From positions 4,712,001 to 4,776,000 of the forward strand of contig NZ_JAJNEL010000001.1 of assembly GCF_029428675.1 (NCBI RefSeq): a DNA stretch of 64,000 nt, read 5' to 3'. The DNA comes from Streptomyces sp. JH14 (GTDB lineage: Bacteria; Actinomycetota; Actinomycetes; Streptomycetales; Streptomycetaceae). The first letter of the stretch is position 1, and every line of letters starts with the position of its first letter. A program made the translations under genes and the position numbers. Under the pieces are notes generated by a model. The model had not been told where the DNA came from, made no database searches, and saw nothing but the letters and a program-made list of their open reading frames with translations. This document shows, one piece after another, positions 36,832 to 46,054 of this stretch.

Positions 36832-38815
36832 GACAAGCCTGACCGAGCGGCTGCTCCACTCCGCCGGTGTCATCGACGAGATCGGCAGCGTCGACGACGG
36901 AAACACCCAGACCGATTCTCTGGCGCTCGAACGACAGCGCGGCATCACGATCAAATCGGCCGTCGTCTCGTTCGCCATCGACGACATCGCGGTCAATCTG
37001 ATCGATACGCCCGGGCACCCGGACTTCATCGCCGAGGTGGAACGGGTACTGAGTGTTCTCGACGGTGCGGTACTGGTCATCTCTGCCGTGGAGGGTGTGC
37101 AGGCGCAGACCCGTGTGCTGATGCGGACCCTGCAACGGCTGCGCATTCCCACGATCGTTTTTGTGAACAAGACCGACCGCGGCGGTGCCCAGTACGCGTC
37201 CGTCCTGCGGGCCGTGTCCGAGAAGCTGACCCCGGCCGTGGTCGCGATGGGTTCGGTCGACGGAATCGGCACGCGCGGCGCCCGTTGTGCGCCCTACGGG
37301 GAATCCGACCCCGCCTTCGTCTCCCGCTTGACCGAACTGCTCGCCGAGCGCGACGACGCGCTCCTCGCCGCATACGTCGACGGCGCGCCGCTTCCGTACA
37401 GCAGGCTCCGTGAGGCGCTGGCCACGCAGACCGGCCAGGCGCTCATCCACCCGGTCTTCTTCGGCTCGGCCATCACCGGGGCGGGCGTCGACGCGCTGAT
37501 CAGCGGGATCAGGGAACTGCTGCCTGCTTCCCAGGGCGACGCCGGCGGGCCGGTCTCGGGCACCGTGTTCAAGGTCGAGCGCGGTCCGGCGGGCGAGAAG
37601 ATCGCCTACGTACGGATGTTCTCGGGGACCGTGCGGACCCGTGACCGGCTGCCGTTCGGCCGGGGCGGCGGTCGCGGCGAGCCGGGCAGGCGCGACGAGG
37701 GCAAGGTCACCGCCGTCAGCGTCTTCGACCAGGGCTCCACGGTCCGTGCCGCGTCGGTCCGTGCGGGGCAGATCGGGAAGCTCCGGGGGCTCGGCGACGT
37801 CCGGATCGGTGATGCTGTCGGCGTGGCGGACGCCGGTGCGATCGATCACGTTTTCGCCCCGCCCACGCTCGAATCAGTCGTCGTTCCCCGCCCTCCGGCC
37901 GACCGCGGTGAACTGCATTTCGCACTTGCGCAACTTGCCGAACAGGACCCACTGATCAATGTGCGCCAGGACGATATCCGGAAGGAAGTGTCCGTATCCC
38001 TCTACGGCGAGGTGCAGAAGGAAGTCATTCAGGCGACGCTGGCCGATGAATTCGGTATCGACGTCACTTTCCGCAGGACGACGACCATCTGTCTGGAACG
38101 GGTGACCGGCACCGGATCCGCTTTCGAGGTCGGGGACAAGGATCCCAATCCTTTCCTGGCGACCATCGGCCTGCGTGTCGATCCCGGTCCGCTCTGCAGC
38201 GGAGTGCAGTACCGGCTGGAAGTGGAACTCGGATCCATGCCGTTCTCACTGATGAGAGCGGTCGAGGAGACGGTCGGGGAGACCCTGCGGCAGGGAATTC
38301 ACGGCTGGCAGGTCACCGACTGCATCGTGACGATGACGCATTCCGGCTACTGGCCCCGGCAGAGTCATTCCCATGCGGTGTTCGACAAATCGATGTCGAG
38401 TACCGCCGGGGACTTCCGCAATCTGACACCTCTGGTCCTGATGGCCGCGCTGAAACGGGCCGGTACCACGGTGTACGAGCCGATGCACCGGTTCCGGCTG
38501 GAGCTACCGGCGGACACGCTCGGCCTGGCCCTGCCCGTACTCGCACGGCTGCGGGCCGTGCCGCGGACACCGGCCGTGCAGGGGGCTTCGTGCGTGCTGG
38601 AGGGGGAGCTTCCGGCGGCTCGGGTCCATGAGCTGCAGCAGCAACTCCCGGCGCTCACCCGCGGGGAAGGGGTTCTGGAGACCGCCTTCGACTCGTACCG
38701 GGCGGTCGTCGGTACGGTCCCGGACCGCCCGCGTACGGACCGCAACCCGCTCAACCGCAAGGAGTACCTGCTGCACACGGTCCGCAGGATCGCCGGGCAG
38801 GGGGAGTCCCGGTAG
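36785..38815 (+). CDS. Tet(M)/OtrA-like ribosomal protection GTPase
   Basis: 676-residue EF-G paralogue of the tetracycline ribosomal protection group. P-loop AHVDAGKT (about 10-17), DTPGHPDF, NKTD, and all five EF-G-like domains follow in order; the C-terminal NRKEYLLHTVRR matches the Tet protein tail. It would release tetracycline-class drugs from the ribosome, or serve another ribosome-rescue role. GTG 36785 has GAGGAC about ten bases upstream; the MHLLNLGILAHVDAGKTSLTERL N-terminus is the family standard. It stands alone, convergent with the IclR gene. Codon use includes more non-GC third positions than neighbours in its first and central parts, hinting at separate origin. No antibiotic biosynthesis genes are nearby. 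Confidence 0.88.
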   Translation: MHLLNLGILAHVDAGKTSLTERLLHSAGVIDEIGSVDDGNTQTDSLALERQRGITIKSAVVSFAIDDIAVNLIDTPGHPDFIAEVERVLSVLDGAVLVISAVEGVQAQTRVLMRTLQRLRIPTIVFVNKTDRGGAQYASVLRAVSEKLTPAVVAMGSVDGIGTRGARCAPYGESDPAFVSRLTELLAERDDALLAAYVDGAPLPYSRLREALATQTGQALIHPVFFGSAITGAGVDALISGIRELLPASQGDAGGPVSGTVFKVERGPAGEKIAYVRMFSGTVRTRDRLPFGRGGGRGEPGRRDEGKVTAVSVFDQGSTVRAASVRAGQIGKLRGLGDVRIGDAVGVADAGAIDHVFAPPTLESVVVPRPPADRGELHFALAQLAEQDPLINVRQDDIRKEVSVSLYGEVQKEVIQATLADEFGIDVTFRRTTTICLERVTGTGSAFEVGDKDPNPFLATIGLRVDPGPLCSGVQYRLEVELGSMPFSLMRAVEETVGETLRQGIHGWQVTDCIVTMTHSGYWPRQSHSHAVFDKSMSSTAGDFRNLTPLVLMAALKRAGTTVYEPMHRFRLELPADTLGLALPVLARLRAVPRTPAVQGASCVLEGELPAARVHELQQQLPALTRGEGVLETAFDSYRAVVGTVPDRPRTDRNPLNRKEYLLHTVRRIAGQGESR

Positions 38816-38899
38816 CCGGTGCCCGGACGGGAGGGGGCCGGTCCCGCCGGTACAGGAGCGGGCGGTGACGGAACTCGTGTGACGGGGCGAGCGGACCGG

Positions 38900-40591
38900 T
38901 CAGGGGATCGGGAGTCCGACCCGTTCCGTCACCACGGCCAGGTCCTCCTCGATCGCGGCAGCCGCGTCCGCGAGCGCCGGCAGCAGCGCGCGCCGCACGT
39001 CGTCCGGTGTGCCCCGGCTGGCGTGCGTGGAGACGTTGACCGCGGCGACCACCTGGCCCGCACGGTCGTGCACCGGCACCGCGATCGACCGAAGCCCCTC
39101 CTCCAGCTCCTGGTCCACCAGGGCGTGGCCGTCCCGGCGCGCCTGTGCCACGGCCTCGGCAAGCTCGGCGGCGCCTACCCGGGTGAACGGCGTCAGCCGC
39201 CGGACCGGGGCGCGGGCCAGCCGCGCGGCCGCCTCCTGCTCGGGCAGACCGGCCAGCAGCACCCGGCCCATGGACGTGGCGTACGCCGGGAAGCGGGTAC
39301 CGACCGTGATGCTGACGCTCATGATGCGCACGGTGTGCACCCGGGCGACGTACATGATGTCGTCGTCGGCCAGCACGGCGACGGAAGCCGAGTCGTGCAC
39401 CTGCTCCACCAGCCGGGCCAGGTGGGGCTGTGCGATCTCGGCGAACGCCAGCCGGGAGAGCCGGGCGTAGCCCAGTTCCAGCACCGTGGGCAGCAAGGTG
39501 AAGCGGCGCCCGTCGCCGGCAGGGGCCGCGTACCCCAGCTGCTGGAGGGAGAGCAGCGCCCGGCGGGCGGTGGCCCGGGGGAGGCCGGTGGCCTCCGCGG
39601 CGCCGGACAGGGTGAGCCCACCGGGTGCGGAGCCCAGGGCGGTGAGCACGGCCAGCCCGCGGGCCAGTGACTGCAGGAACTCCGGGCCCAGCTCCTCCTT
39701 GGGGGCGCGGGAGCGGTCCGGGCCGCCGGGCGCGGTCCGCGCGGCGGCCGGTACGGGGGACTCCAGCGCCGCCTCCATCCGCGCCGCGCACGCCCGCAGC
39801 CGCGGCAGGGCGTGCTCGGCCAGCGACCCGGCACTGTGCCTGCTGGTGTGACTGACCACGCTGAGCGCGCACACCGTGCTGCCGTCGGATGCGTGCACGG
39901 GGACGGCGACGGCGACCAGACCGGGCTCGATCAGCTGGTCGTCGACGGCCCAGCCGGCGTTCCGGGCGTCGGCCTCCCGCTGCCGGAAGGCAGCCTCCAC
40001 CGCGTCGGGGGCCGGGGGCACCGGACGCGGTGGGACGGCCGGGAAGCCGAGGTCACAGGGGTCGTCATGCAGCCGGGTGCGCCATGCCGCACGCTGCTCG
40101 GGACTCCAGTCGGCCGCGAAGAGGACGCCCGGGGCGCAGCGCTCGGCGGGCAGCAGGTCTCCGATCTGGAAAGCCAGTGCCATGGTGCGGCGTCGGGTGG
40201 ACTGGCTGATGAACCGCACCCCGGCGTTGTCCGGCACCGCGAGGGAGACGGACTCGTCCAGCTCGTCGGCCAACGCGACAGCGAACGGTTCCAGGGTGTC
40301 GGGGAGGCCGCAGCAGGCGAGGTAGGCATTGCCCAGCTCCATCAGGCGCGGGGCGAGCACCACGTCGCGGCCGTCCTCGATGCGCAGATACCCCAGGCGG
40401 GTCAGGGTGGTGACGATGCGGTCGACGGTGGAGCGGGCCAGGCCCGTGGCGCGGGCCAGGTCGCCCGGGCGCATCCGCGGCCCGGGGTGGGCGGCCAGGG
40501 CACGCAGCACGGCCAGACCGCGCTCCAGCGGCCCGACCGGCTCGCCGGGTGCTGCGGCGTCCGCTCCGGATGCGGTCGCGGCATGCGGCAT
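38900..40591 (-). CDS. Tandem-duplicated IclR-family regulator (PcaR-like)
   Basis: 563 residues made of two complete IclR units in one chain. The first has a winged helix at about residues 20-80 (LERGLAVLRALAAHPG, then ARATGLARSTVDRIVTTL) plus an effector domain; the second starts near 300 (LARGLAVLTALGSAPGGLTL, then GLPRATARRALLSLQQLGY) with its own effector domain ending in RVGLPIP. Such double IclR proteins regulate aromatic catabolism; protocatechuate or beta-ketoadipate would be a likely effector. ATG 40591 has GGAGGA five bases upstream. It lies 133 bases downstream of pobA at the end of the pca/pob cluster. Confidence 0.85.
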   Translation of the reverse strand: MPHAATASGADAAAPGEPVGPLERGLAVLRALAAHPGPRMRPGDLARATGLARSTVDRIVTTLTRLGYLRIEDGRDVVLAPRLMELGNAYLACCGLPDTLEPFAVALADELDESVSLAVPDNAGVRFISQSTRRRTMALAFQIGDLLPAERCAPGVLFAADWSPEQRAAWRTRLHDDPCDLGFPAVPPRPVPPAPDAVEAAFRQREADARNAGWAVDDQLIEPGLVAVAVPVHASDGSTVCALSVVSHTSRHSAGSLAEHALPRLRACAARMEAALESPVPAAARTAPGGPDRSRAPKEELGPEFLQSLARGLAVLTALGSAPGGLTLSGAAEATGLPRATARRALLSLQQLGYAAPAGDGRRFTLLPTVLELGYARLSRLAFAEIAQPHLARLVEQVHDSASVAVLADDDIMYVARVHTVRIMSVSITVGTRFPAYATSMGRVLLAGLPEQEAAARLARAPVRRLTPFTRVGAAELAEAVAQARRDGHALVDQELEEGLRSIAVPVHDRAGQVVAAVNVSTHASRGTPDDVRRALLPALADAAAAIEEDLAVVTERVGLPIP

Positions 40592-40724
40592 GCGTCCTCC
40601 TCGTCCAAGCTCTGGGATGTCCGGAAACCGTACCGTCGGACGCGCGGCGGCCGCGCGGGACGGCCGGGCCGTGGAGCGGGACGCAGCGCGCGGTCGTCCG
40701 GGCACCACCGTTGCGGGGCGAGGC

Positions 40725-41903
40725 CTATTCGATCGTCAGGCCGGCGTAGTTGCCGGCCAGCTCGGCGGCAGCATGGGGAGAGGCCGCGATGCGGTCGAGC
40801 TGGGAGGTCTGGAGCCGGGTCTCGAACGTGCTCTGCTCCGGGTCGGTGTGCAGCGTCGTGGTCATGAAGTACGAGAAGTGTTCCGCGCGCCACACCCGGC
40901 GCAGACAGGTGTCCGAGTACGCATCGAGCAGCTCGGTGGAGCCGCTGTCCTTCAGCCGGGCGAAGGCCCGGGCGAGCACGACGACGTCGGAGACGGCGAG
41001 GTTGAGTCCCTTCGCACCGGTGGGCGGCACGATGTGCGCGGCGTCGCCGGCCAGGAGGACCCGGCCCCAGCGCATGGGCTCGGTGACGAAACTGCGCATG
41101 GGCAGCACGGCCTTCGAGGTGATCGGGCCGCGTTCGAGCCGCCAGTCGCCGTCGGTCGCGAAACGGGCGGCGAGCTCGTCCCATATTCGCTCGTCGGACC
41201 AGTCGGCCGGGTCGGTGCCGTTGGGGACCTGCAGATAGAGCCGGCCGACCGTTGTGGAGCGCATGCTGTGCAGGGCGAAGCCGCGCGGCGAGTGGGCGTA
41301 GATCAACTCGTCGCAGGACGGCGGGACATCGGCCAGGATGCCGAGCCAGGAGTAGGGGTAGACCCGCTCGAAGGTGCGCATGACGCCGTCGGGGACCGCC
41401 GAGCGGGTCACCCCGTGGAACCCGTCACAGCCCACGACGTAGTCGCAGTCGAGGGTCTTGTCCCGGCCCTGGTGGGTGTAGTGGATGACAGGCCGGTCCG
41501 TGTCGGCCCCGACGACCGCGTTCACCCGGGCCTCGAACAACAGCGGCGCGCCGTCCGTCATCTGAAGGGCGATCAGGTCCTTGACGACCTCGGTCTGGGC
41601 GTACACCCACACGCGGCGGCCGCCGGTGAGCGACGGGAAGTCGATGCGGTGCGCCTGGCGATCCCAGCGCAGCTCGATGCCGTCGTGCACCATCCCCTCA
41701 CGGTCCAGCCGCTCGCCCGCGCCGGACTCCCGCAACACGTCGACCGTGCTCTGCTCAAGGATTCCGGCGCGCTGGCGCTGCTCGACGTACGTGCGGTCGC
41801 GGCTCTCCAGAACGACGCAGTCGACGCCGGCGTTGTGCAGGAGCCGGGCGAGCAGCAGCCCCGCAGGGCCGCCGCCGATGATGCCGACGGTGGTGTGGTC
41901 CAT
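40725..41903 (-). CDS. pobA: 4-hydroxybenzoate 3-monooxygenase
   Basis: 392-residue flavoprotein hydroxylase that turns 4-hydroxybenzoate into protocatechuate using NAD(P)H and O2. FAD fold at the N-terminus (GGGPAG, residues 9-14), the middle DG motif (CDGFHGVTR) and the second FAD motif GDAAHIVPPTGAKGLN are intact; QRQRAGILE and PMRSFVTEP match PobA rather than other hydroxylases. ATG 41903 follows the pcaDC stop by five bases with AGGAGAAG upstream, so it is in the same transcript. It feeds the protocatechuate branch encoded upstream. Confidence 0.93.
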   Translation of the reverse strand: MDHTTVGIIGGGPAGLLLARLLHNAGVDCVVLESRDRTYVEQRQRAGILEQSTVDVLRESGAGERLDREGMVHDGIELRWDRQAHRIDFPSLTGGRRVWVYAQTEVVKDLIALQMTDGAPLLFEARVNAVVGADTDRPVIHYTHQGRDKTLDCDYVVGCDGFHGVTRSAVPDGVMRTFERVYPYSWLGILADVPPSCDELIYAHSPRGFALHSMRSTTVGRLYLQVPNGTDPADWSDERIWDELAARFATDGDWRLERGPITSKAVLPMRSFVTEPMRWGRVLLAGDAAHIVPPTGAKGLNLAVSDVVVLARAFARLKDSGSTELLDAYSDTCLRRVWRAEHFSYFMTTTLHTDPEQSTFETRLQTSQLDRIAASPHAAAELAGNYAGLTIE

Positions 41904-41908
41904 GGTGA

Positions 41909-43081
41909 CTACTTCTCCTCTTCGAGGATGCGGTTCGCGATGGCGAAGGCGGCGTTGGCTGCGGGCACGCCGCAGTAGACGGCCGACTGGAGCAGGACTT
42001 CCTGGATCTCCTCGGCGGTGAGGCCGTTGCGCAGCGCGGCCCGCACATGCATGGCCAGTTCCTCGTGGTGGCCGTGGGCCACCAGCGCGGTGAGGGTGAT
42101 GCAACTGCGGGTCCTGCGGCTCAGTCCGGGACGGGTCCAGATCTCCCCCCACGCGTAGCGGGTGATGAAATCCTGGAAGCCGGCGGTGAAGTCGGTGGTG
42201 CGGGCGACCGCACGGTCGACATGCTCGTCGCCGAGTACGGCGCGGCGCACGGCCATGCCCGCGCCGTACCGGGAGGCGTCGTCGGCGGGCGGCGCGGACT
42301 CGGCCGCGAAGTGTCCCAGCAGGGCGGCCAGGACGGGGACCGGACGCTCGACGCCGGCGAGGTGCGCGGCGTGCGCCACCTCGGTCAGTGCGGCGCCGGG
42401 GATGCCGTCGGCCAGCTCCCGGGCGTGCGCGACGGGTGTCGCGGGGTCCTCGCGGCCCGCGACGACCAGGGTCGGTGCGGTGATGCGGGACAGTTCGGAA
42501 CGGATGTCGTAGCCGGCGAGCGCGTCGCAGAGCCCGGCGTAGGCAGCGGGGTCGGTGGCGGACAGGTCGTCGACCATCGCCCGGGCGGCCGGGTCGGCCG
42601 CGAAGGACGGGGTGAACCAGCGGGTGGCGGCGGTCTCCGCGACCGGGGCGGTGCCCTCGGCGCGCACCAGCGCCGCGCGCTCCGACCAGCCCTGCGGGTC
42701 ACCGAAGTGCGCCGACGAGCAGAGGATCGCGAGCGAGGCGAGGCGCTCGGGGTGGTGCACGGCGAGCCAGGTGCCGACGGCGCCGCCGAGCGAGATGCCG
42801 GCGTAGGCGAACTCCTCGATTCCGAGCGCGTCGGCGAGGCCGAGGACCAGGCGCCCGAGGTCGGCGACGGAGCCGCCGTCGGGCAGCAGGCCGGCCGGGG
42901 ACCCGCCGTGGCCGGGCAGGTCCCAGCGCACCACGCGGTGGGTCCGGGCCAGCGACGGGGTCTGCGGGTCCCACACGGCCAGCGAGGTGCCGAGCGAGGG
43001 GCCCAGGATCAGCGGCGGGGCGCAGTCCCGGCCGTCCACGCGGTGGTGCAGCAGATGCTGCGCGGGGGCTGAAGTACTCAT
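41909..43081 (-). CDS. pcaDC: Fused 3-oxoadipate enol-lactonase / 4-carboxymuconolactone decarboxylase
   Basis: 390-residue bifunctional enzyme (PcaL type). Residues 1-265 are an alpha/beta hydrolase with nucleophile Ser in GISLGG, Asp in GREDPATP and His in HAAHLAG (enol-lactone hydrolysis). Residues about 280-390 are the AhpD-like decarboxylase, with HVDRA, RYAWGEIWTRPGL and HHEELAMHV. Together they convert 4-carboxymuconolactone to 3-oxoadipate. ATG 43081 is preceded by GGTAGGA. An unusual 221-base gap separates it from pcaB upstream, whereas all other pca genes overlap or nearly touch. Confidence 0.93.
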   Translation of the reverse strand: MSTSAPAQHLLHHRVDGRDCAPPLILGPSLGTSLAVWDPQTPSLARTHRVVRWDLPGHGGSPAGLLPDGGSVADLGRLVLGLADALGIEEFAYAGISLGGAVGTWLAVHHPERLASLAILCSSAHFGDPQGWSERAALVRAEGTAPVAETAATRWFTPSFAADPAARAMVDDLSATDPAAYAGLCDALAGYDIRSELSRITAPTLVVAGREDPATPVAHARELADGIPGAALTEVAHAAHLAGVERPVPVLAALLGHFAAESAPPADDASRYGAGMAVRRAVLGDEHVDRAVARTTDFTAGFQDFITRYAWGEIWTRPGLSRRTRSCITLTALVAHGHHEELAMHVRAALRNGLTAEEIQEVLLQSAVYCGVPAANAAFAIANRILEEEK

Positions 43082-43302
43082 GCGGTCCTACCTTCTTGCT
43101 CGGGACGAGCGGGCCGTTCGCAGGTTCGGCTCGCCCGGGGGTCTCCTCGTGCCGGTGGTGCGGGGCCGCCGGTGGGCGGTGGCTCGCGGCCGGCTCGCCG
43201 GTGGGTGCGGCGGGGCTGCGCGACGCCGCTCGGATCCGACACCGTGTCAGTTCGCCGGACGGCGCCCGCGCGCATCGAGCCTCGCGCAGTGGTCACGCTG
43301 CG

Positions 43303-44721
43303 TCAGTTCGGGTCCTGGGCGACGGCGGTGCGGAGCAGGGCGCGGTCCACGAGCGCACCCGCGGAACCCGTGTAGTGCGCCGGGTCGGTCAGTTCGCGCA
43401 GCCGGTCCGGGGGGAGGACACCGGCGATGCCGGGCTCCTCCCCGAGGGCCTCGGCGAGTTCCATGCCCTGTTCGACGGCGCGGCGGGAGGCACGGGAGAG
43501 CGCCTGCCTGGCCTCGCCGCGGCCGATCAGCCCCGCCAGCACTGCGGCGAGCCGCTCGCTGATGATCAGGCCCCCGGTGGCGTCGAGGTTGTCCCGCATC
43601 CGCTGCGGGTGGACGCGCAGGCCCTCGGCCAGTTCGGCGGCGTCGCGGGCGGCACCGCCGACGAGGCGCAGGGCCTGGCGCAGGGGCTGCCACTCGGCGT
43701 GCCAGGCGCCGGCCGGGCGTTCGTCCTCGGCGGCGAGCGCACCGTAGAGGACGGAGGCGAGGGCGGGGACCTGGCGGGCCGCGGCGGCGATCAGTGTGGC
43801 GCGGACCGGGTTGGCCTTGTGCGGCATGGCGGAGGAGCCGCCGCCGGTGCCCTCGCCGAGCTCGCCGGTCTCGGTGCGGGTCAGCAGCAGGACGTCGGCG
43901 GCGAGCTTGCCGAGTGCCCCTGCCGCGAAGGCGAGGGCGCCGCCGAGGTCGGCGACGGGGGTGCGCAGGGTGTGCCAGGGCAGGGTGGGTTCGGCCAGAC
44001 CGGTCTCGGCCGCGTAGCCGGCCAGCAGCCGAAGGCCGAGGTCCGTGCCCGGATCCGGGTCGATGGGTACGCCGTCGGCCTCGGCGAAGGCATGGAAGGC
44101 CGCCAGGGTGCCGGCCGCTCCGCCGAGTTGCGCGGGCAGCGCGGCTCGGGCGGCCGCGAGGCGTTCGCGGGCGTCGAGCACCAGTGAGCGCCAGCCGGCG
44201 GCCTTGAGGCCGAAGGTGGTGGGCACGGCGTGCTGGGTGAGCGTGCGTCCGGCGACCGGTGTGCCGCGGTGCTCGGCGGCCAGCCGCGCCAGGGCGCCGG
44301 CCGTGCGCGCGAGGTCGGCGATGACGGGTTCCAGGGCCCGGGCGGCGACCAGCATGGCGGCCGTGTCCAGGATGTCCTGGCTGGTGGCGCCGCGGTGTAC
44401 ATGGGCGGCGGCCTGCGGGTCGTGCGTGGCGGCGGCCGCGGTGAGGTCGGCGACGAGAGGGATGACCGGGTTGCCGCCGGAGCGGGCGCGCAGCGCAAGG
44501 TCCCGGACGTCGTAGCGGGCGGTCTCGGCGGCCGCCGCCGTGACGGCAGTCCCGGCCGCGGCGGGGACGAGGCCGAGTGCGGCCTGGGCGCGGGTCAGCG
44601 CGGCTTCGGCGTCGAGCATCGCGCGGACGTACGCGGCGTCGCCGGTGGCGGCTTCGACCGGCGACCCGGCCTGCCCCGGGGAGAGCAGGCCGAGATCCCC
44701 GGCGGGGTCAGTCGAAGGCAA
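43303..44721 (-). CDS. pcaB: 3-carboxy-cis,cis-muconate cycloisomerase
   Basis: 472-residue member of the fumarase/aspartase superfamily that lactonises 3-carboxymuconate. The signature loop GGSSAMPHKANPV is present, as is THR-type active-site segment HRGATSQDILDTA. Two starts are possible: TTG 44721 (GGAG ten bases before; used here, 14-base overlap with pcaG) or GTG 44745 (38-base overlap, eight more residues). The N-terminal sequence after either start lacks conservation, so this is uncertain. Coupled to pcaG by overlap. Confidence 0.9.
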   Translation of the reverse strand: MPSTDPAGDLGLLSPGQAGSPVEAATGDAAYVRAMLDAEAALTRAQAALGLVPAAAGTAVTAAAAETARYDVRDLALRARSGGNPVIPLVADLTAAAATHDPQAAAHVHRGATSQDILDTAAMLVAARALEPVIADLARTAGALARLAAEHRGTPVAGRTLTQHAVPTTFGLKAAGWRSLVLDARERLAAARAALPAQLGGAAGTLAAFHAFAEADGVPIDPDPGTDLGLRLLAGYAAETGLAEPTLPWHTLRTPVADLGGALAFAAGALGKLAADVLLLTRTETGELGEGTGGGSSAMPHKANPVRATLIAAAARQVPALASVLYGALAAEDERPAGAWHAEWQPLRQALRLVGGAARDAAELAEGLRVHPQRMRDNLDATGGLIISERLAAVLAGLIGRGEARQALSRASRRAVEQGMELAEALGEEPGIAGVLPPDRLRELTDPAHYTGSAGALVDRALLRTAVAQDPN

Positions 44722-45274
44722 GGAAGACCGTCTCCTCGTGCTCACCGTCACCCTGCAGACGGATGTCGAAGCGGTGCATCCGCTCCCCGTCCGGTACGGC
44801 GAGGAGTGTGGCGCGGCGCTCGGGCTCGAGACCGGCCAGCAGCGGGTCGGCCGCGGTGCCGGCCGCACCGGGCAGGTAGATCCGGGTGTGCAGATGGTGC
44901 AGCAGACCGCGGGCGAAGACGATCACCGAGAGGTAGGGGACACCGCCGGGCTGCAGCGTGCGCAGCTCGTAGTGGCCGTCCGCGTCGGTCCCGACGCGGC
45001 CGAAACCAGTGAAGCCGACGTCGCTCCGGCCGATGACCGCTCCGGTGACCGGGTCGCGGCGCAGCGAACCGGGGGCGCCGCGGCGGGAGCCGTCGGGGGC
45101 GGGCTGCCAGGTCTCGATGACGGCGTCGGGGACGGGCGCCCCGGCGCCGTCGTAGACGTACCCGTGGACGGTGAGGGCGTCGGGGTGCCAGGCGGGGGCG
45201 ATCTCGCCGCCCTTGGCGAAGGGCAGCGCGTAGCCGTAGAACGGGCCCACGGTCTGCGACGGGGTGGTGGACAT
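44708..45274 (-). CDS. pcaG: Protocatechuate 3,4-dioxygenase, alpha subunit
   Basis: 188-residue intradiol dioxygenase subunit. TVGPFYGYALPF at the N-terminus and the HTRIYLPGAAG, DPLLAGLEPERR and RFDIRLQGD stretches are typical of PcaG, which supports the iron site in the beta subunit. ATG 45274 overlaps the pcaH stop by one base (TGATG), giving equimolar translation of the two subunits. Complex: (PcaGH)n opens the protocatechuate ring between the hydroxyls. Confidence 0.95.
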   Translation of the reverse strand: MSTTPSQTVGPFYGYALPFAKGGEIAPAWHPDALTVHGYVYDGAGAPVPDAVIETWQPAPDGSRRGAPGSLRRDPVTGAVIGRSDVGFTGFGRVGTDADGHYELRTLQPGGVPYLSVIVFARGLLHHLHTRIYLPGAAGTAADPLLAGLEPERRATLLAVPDGERMHRFDIRLQGDGEHEETVFLAFD

Positions 45275-46044
45275 CAGCGGCCCTCCTCGATCCAGGTGGC
45301 GGCCGGACCGTCGAGGACGATGTCCCAGCGGTAGCCGAGCGACCATTCGGGGGTGGACAGGTCGTGGTCGTACGTCGCTACGAGCCGCTCGCGGGCGGAG
45401 TCGTCGGTGACGGACTGGAGGATGGGGTCGTGGGCGAAGAGCGGGTCCCCCGGAAAATACATCTGGGTGATCAGCCGCTGGGTGAAGGCGTTGCCGAAGA
45501 GCGAGAAGTGGATGTGGGCCGGACGCCAGGCGTTGACGTGGTTGCGCCAGGGGTAGGCACCGGGCTTGACGGTGACGAACTCGTACCGGCCCTGGTCGTC
45601 GGTCAGGCAGCGGCCGACACCGGTGAAGTTCGGGTCGAGCGGGGCGGGGTGGTCGTCGCGCTGGTGGGCGTAGCGGCCCGAGGCGTTGGCCTGCCAGACC
45701 TCGACCAACTGGCCGCGAACCGGGCGGCCGTCGCGGTCCAGGACCCGGCCGGTGACCCTCATCCGTTCGCCGAGCGGCTCGCCCTGGTGCTGCCGGGTGA
45801 GGTCGTGGTCGAGGGCGGTGACATCGGTGACGCCGAAGACCGGGCCGGACAGCTCCACCGCCTCGGGGTCGTGCAGGGCGACGAGCGGCTTGCCGGGATG
45901 GCGCAGGACGCTGCTGCGGTACGGGGCGTAACCGCGGTCGGGGTGGCTGCGCTCGGGCTCACCCTCGGCGACGGCCTTGGCGTAGGCCTCGCGCTGCTCG
46001 GCGATCTCGGCGGAGATCCGGCCTTGGGTCAGAGGGGTGGTCAT
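45274..46044 (-). CDS. pcaH: Protocatechuate 3,4-dioxygenase, beta subunit
   Basis: 256-residue iron-bearing subunit. The ferric ligands are visible as Tyr in SGRYAHQ, Tyr in GAYPWRNH and the two His in RPAHIHFSLFG; LVEVWQANASGRY is the classical intradiol signature. An N-terminal extension (about 70 residues) distinguishes beta from alpha. ATG 46044 lies 10 bases after the pcaF stop. Overlaps pcaG. Confidence 0.95.
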   Translation of the reverse strand: MTTPLTQGRISAEIAEQREAYAKAVAEGEPERSHPDRGYAPYRSSVLRHPGKPLVALHDPEAVELSGPVFGVTDVTALDHDLTRQHQGEPLGERMRVTGRVLDRDGRPVRGQLVEVWQANASGRYAHQRDDHPAPLDPNFTGVGRCLTDDQGRYEFVTVKPGAYPWRNHVNAWRPAHIHFSLFGNAFTQRLITQMYFPGDPLFAHDPILQSVTDDSARERLVATYDHDLSTPEWSLGYRWDIVLDGPAATWIEEGR

Positions 46045-46054
46045 ACGGGGTTTC

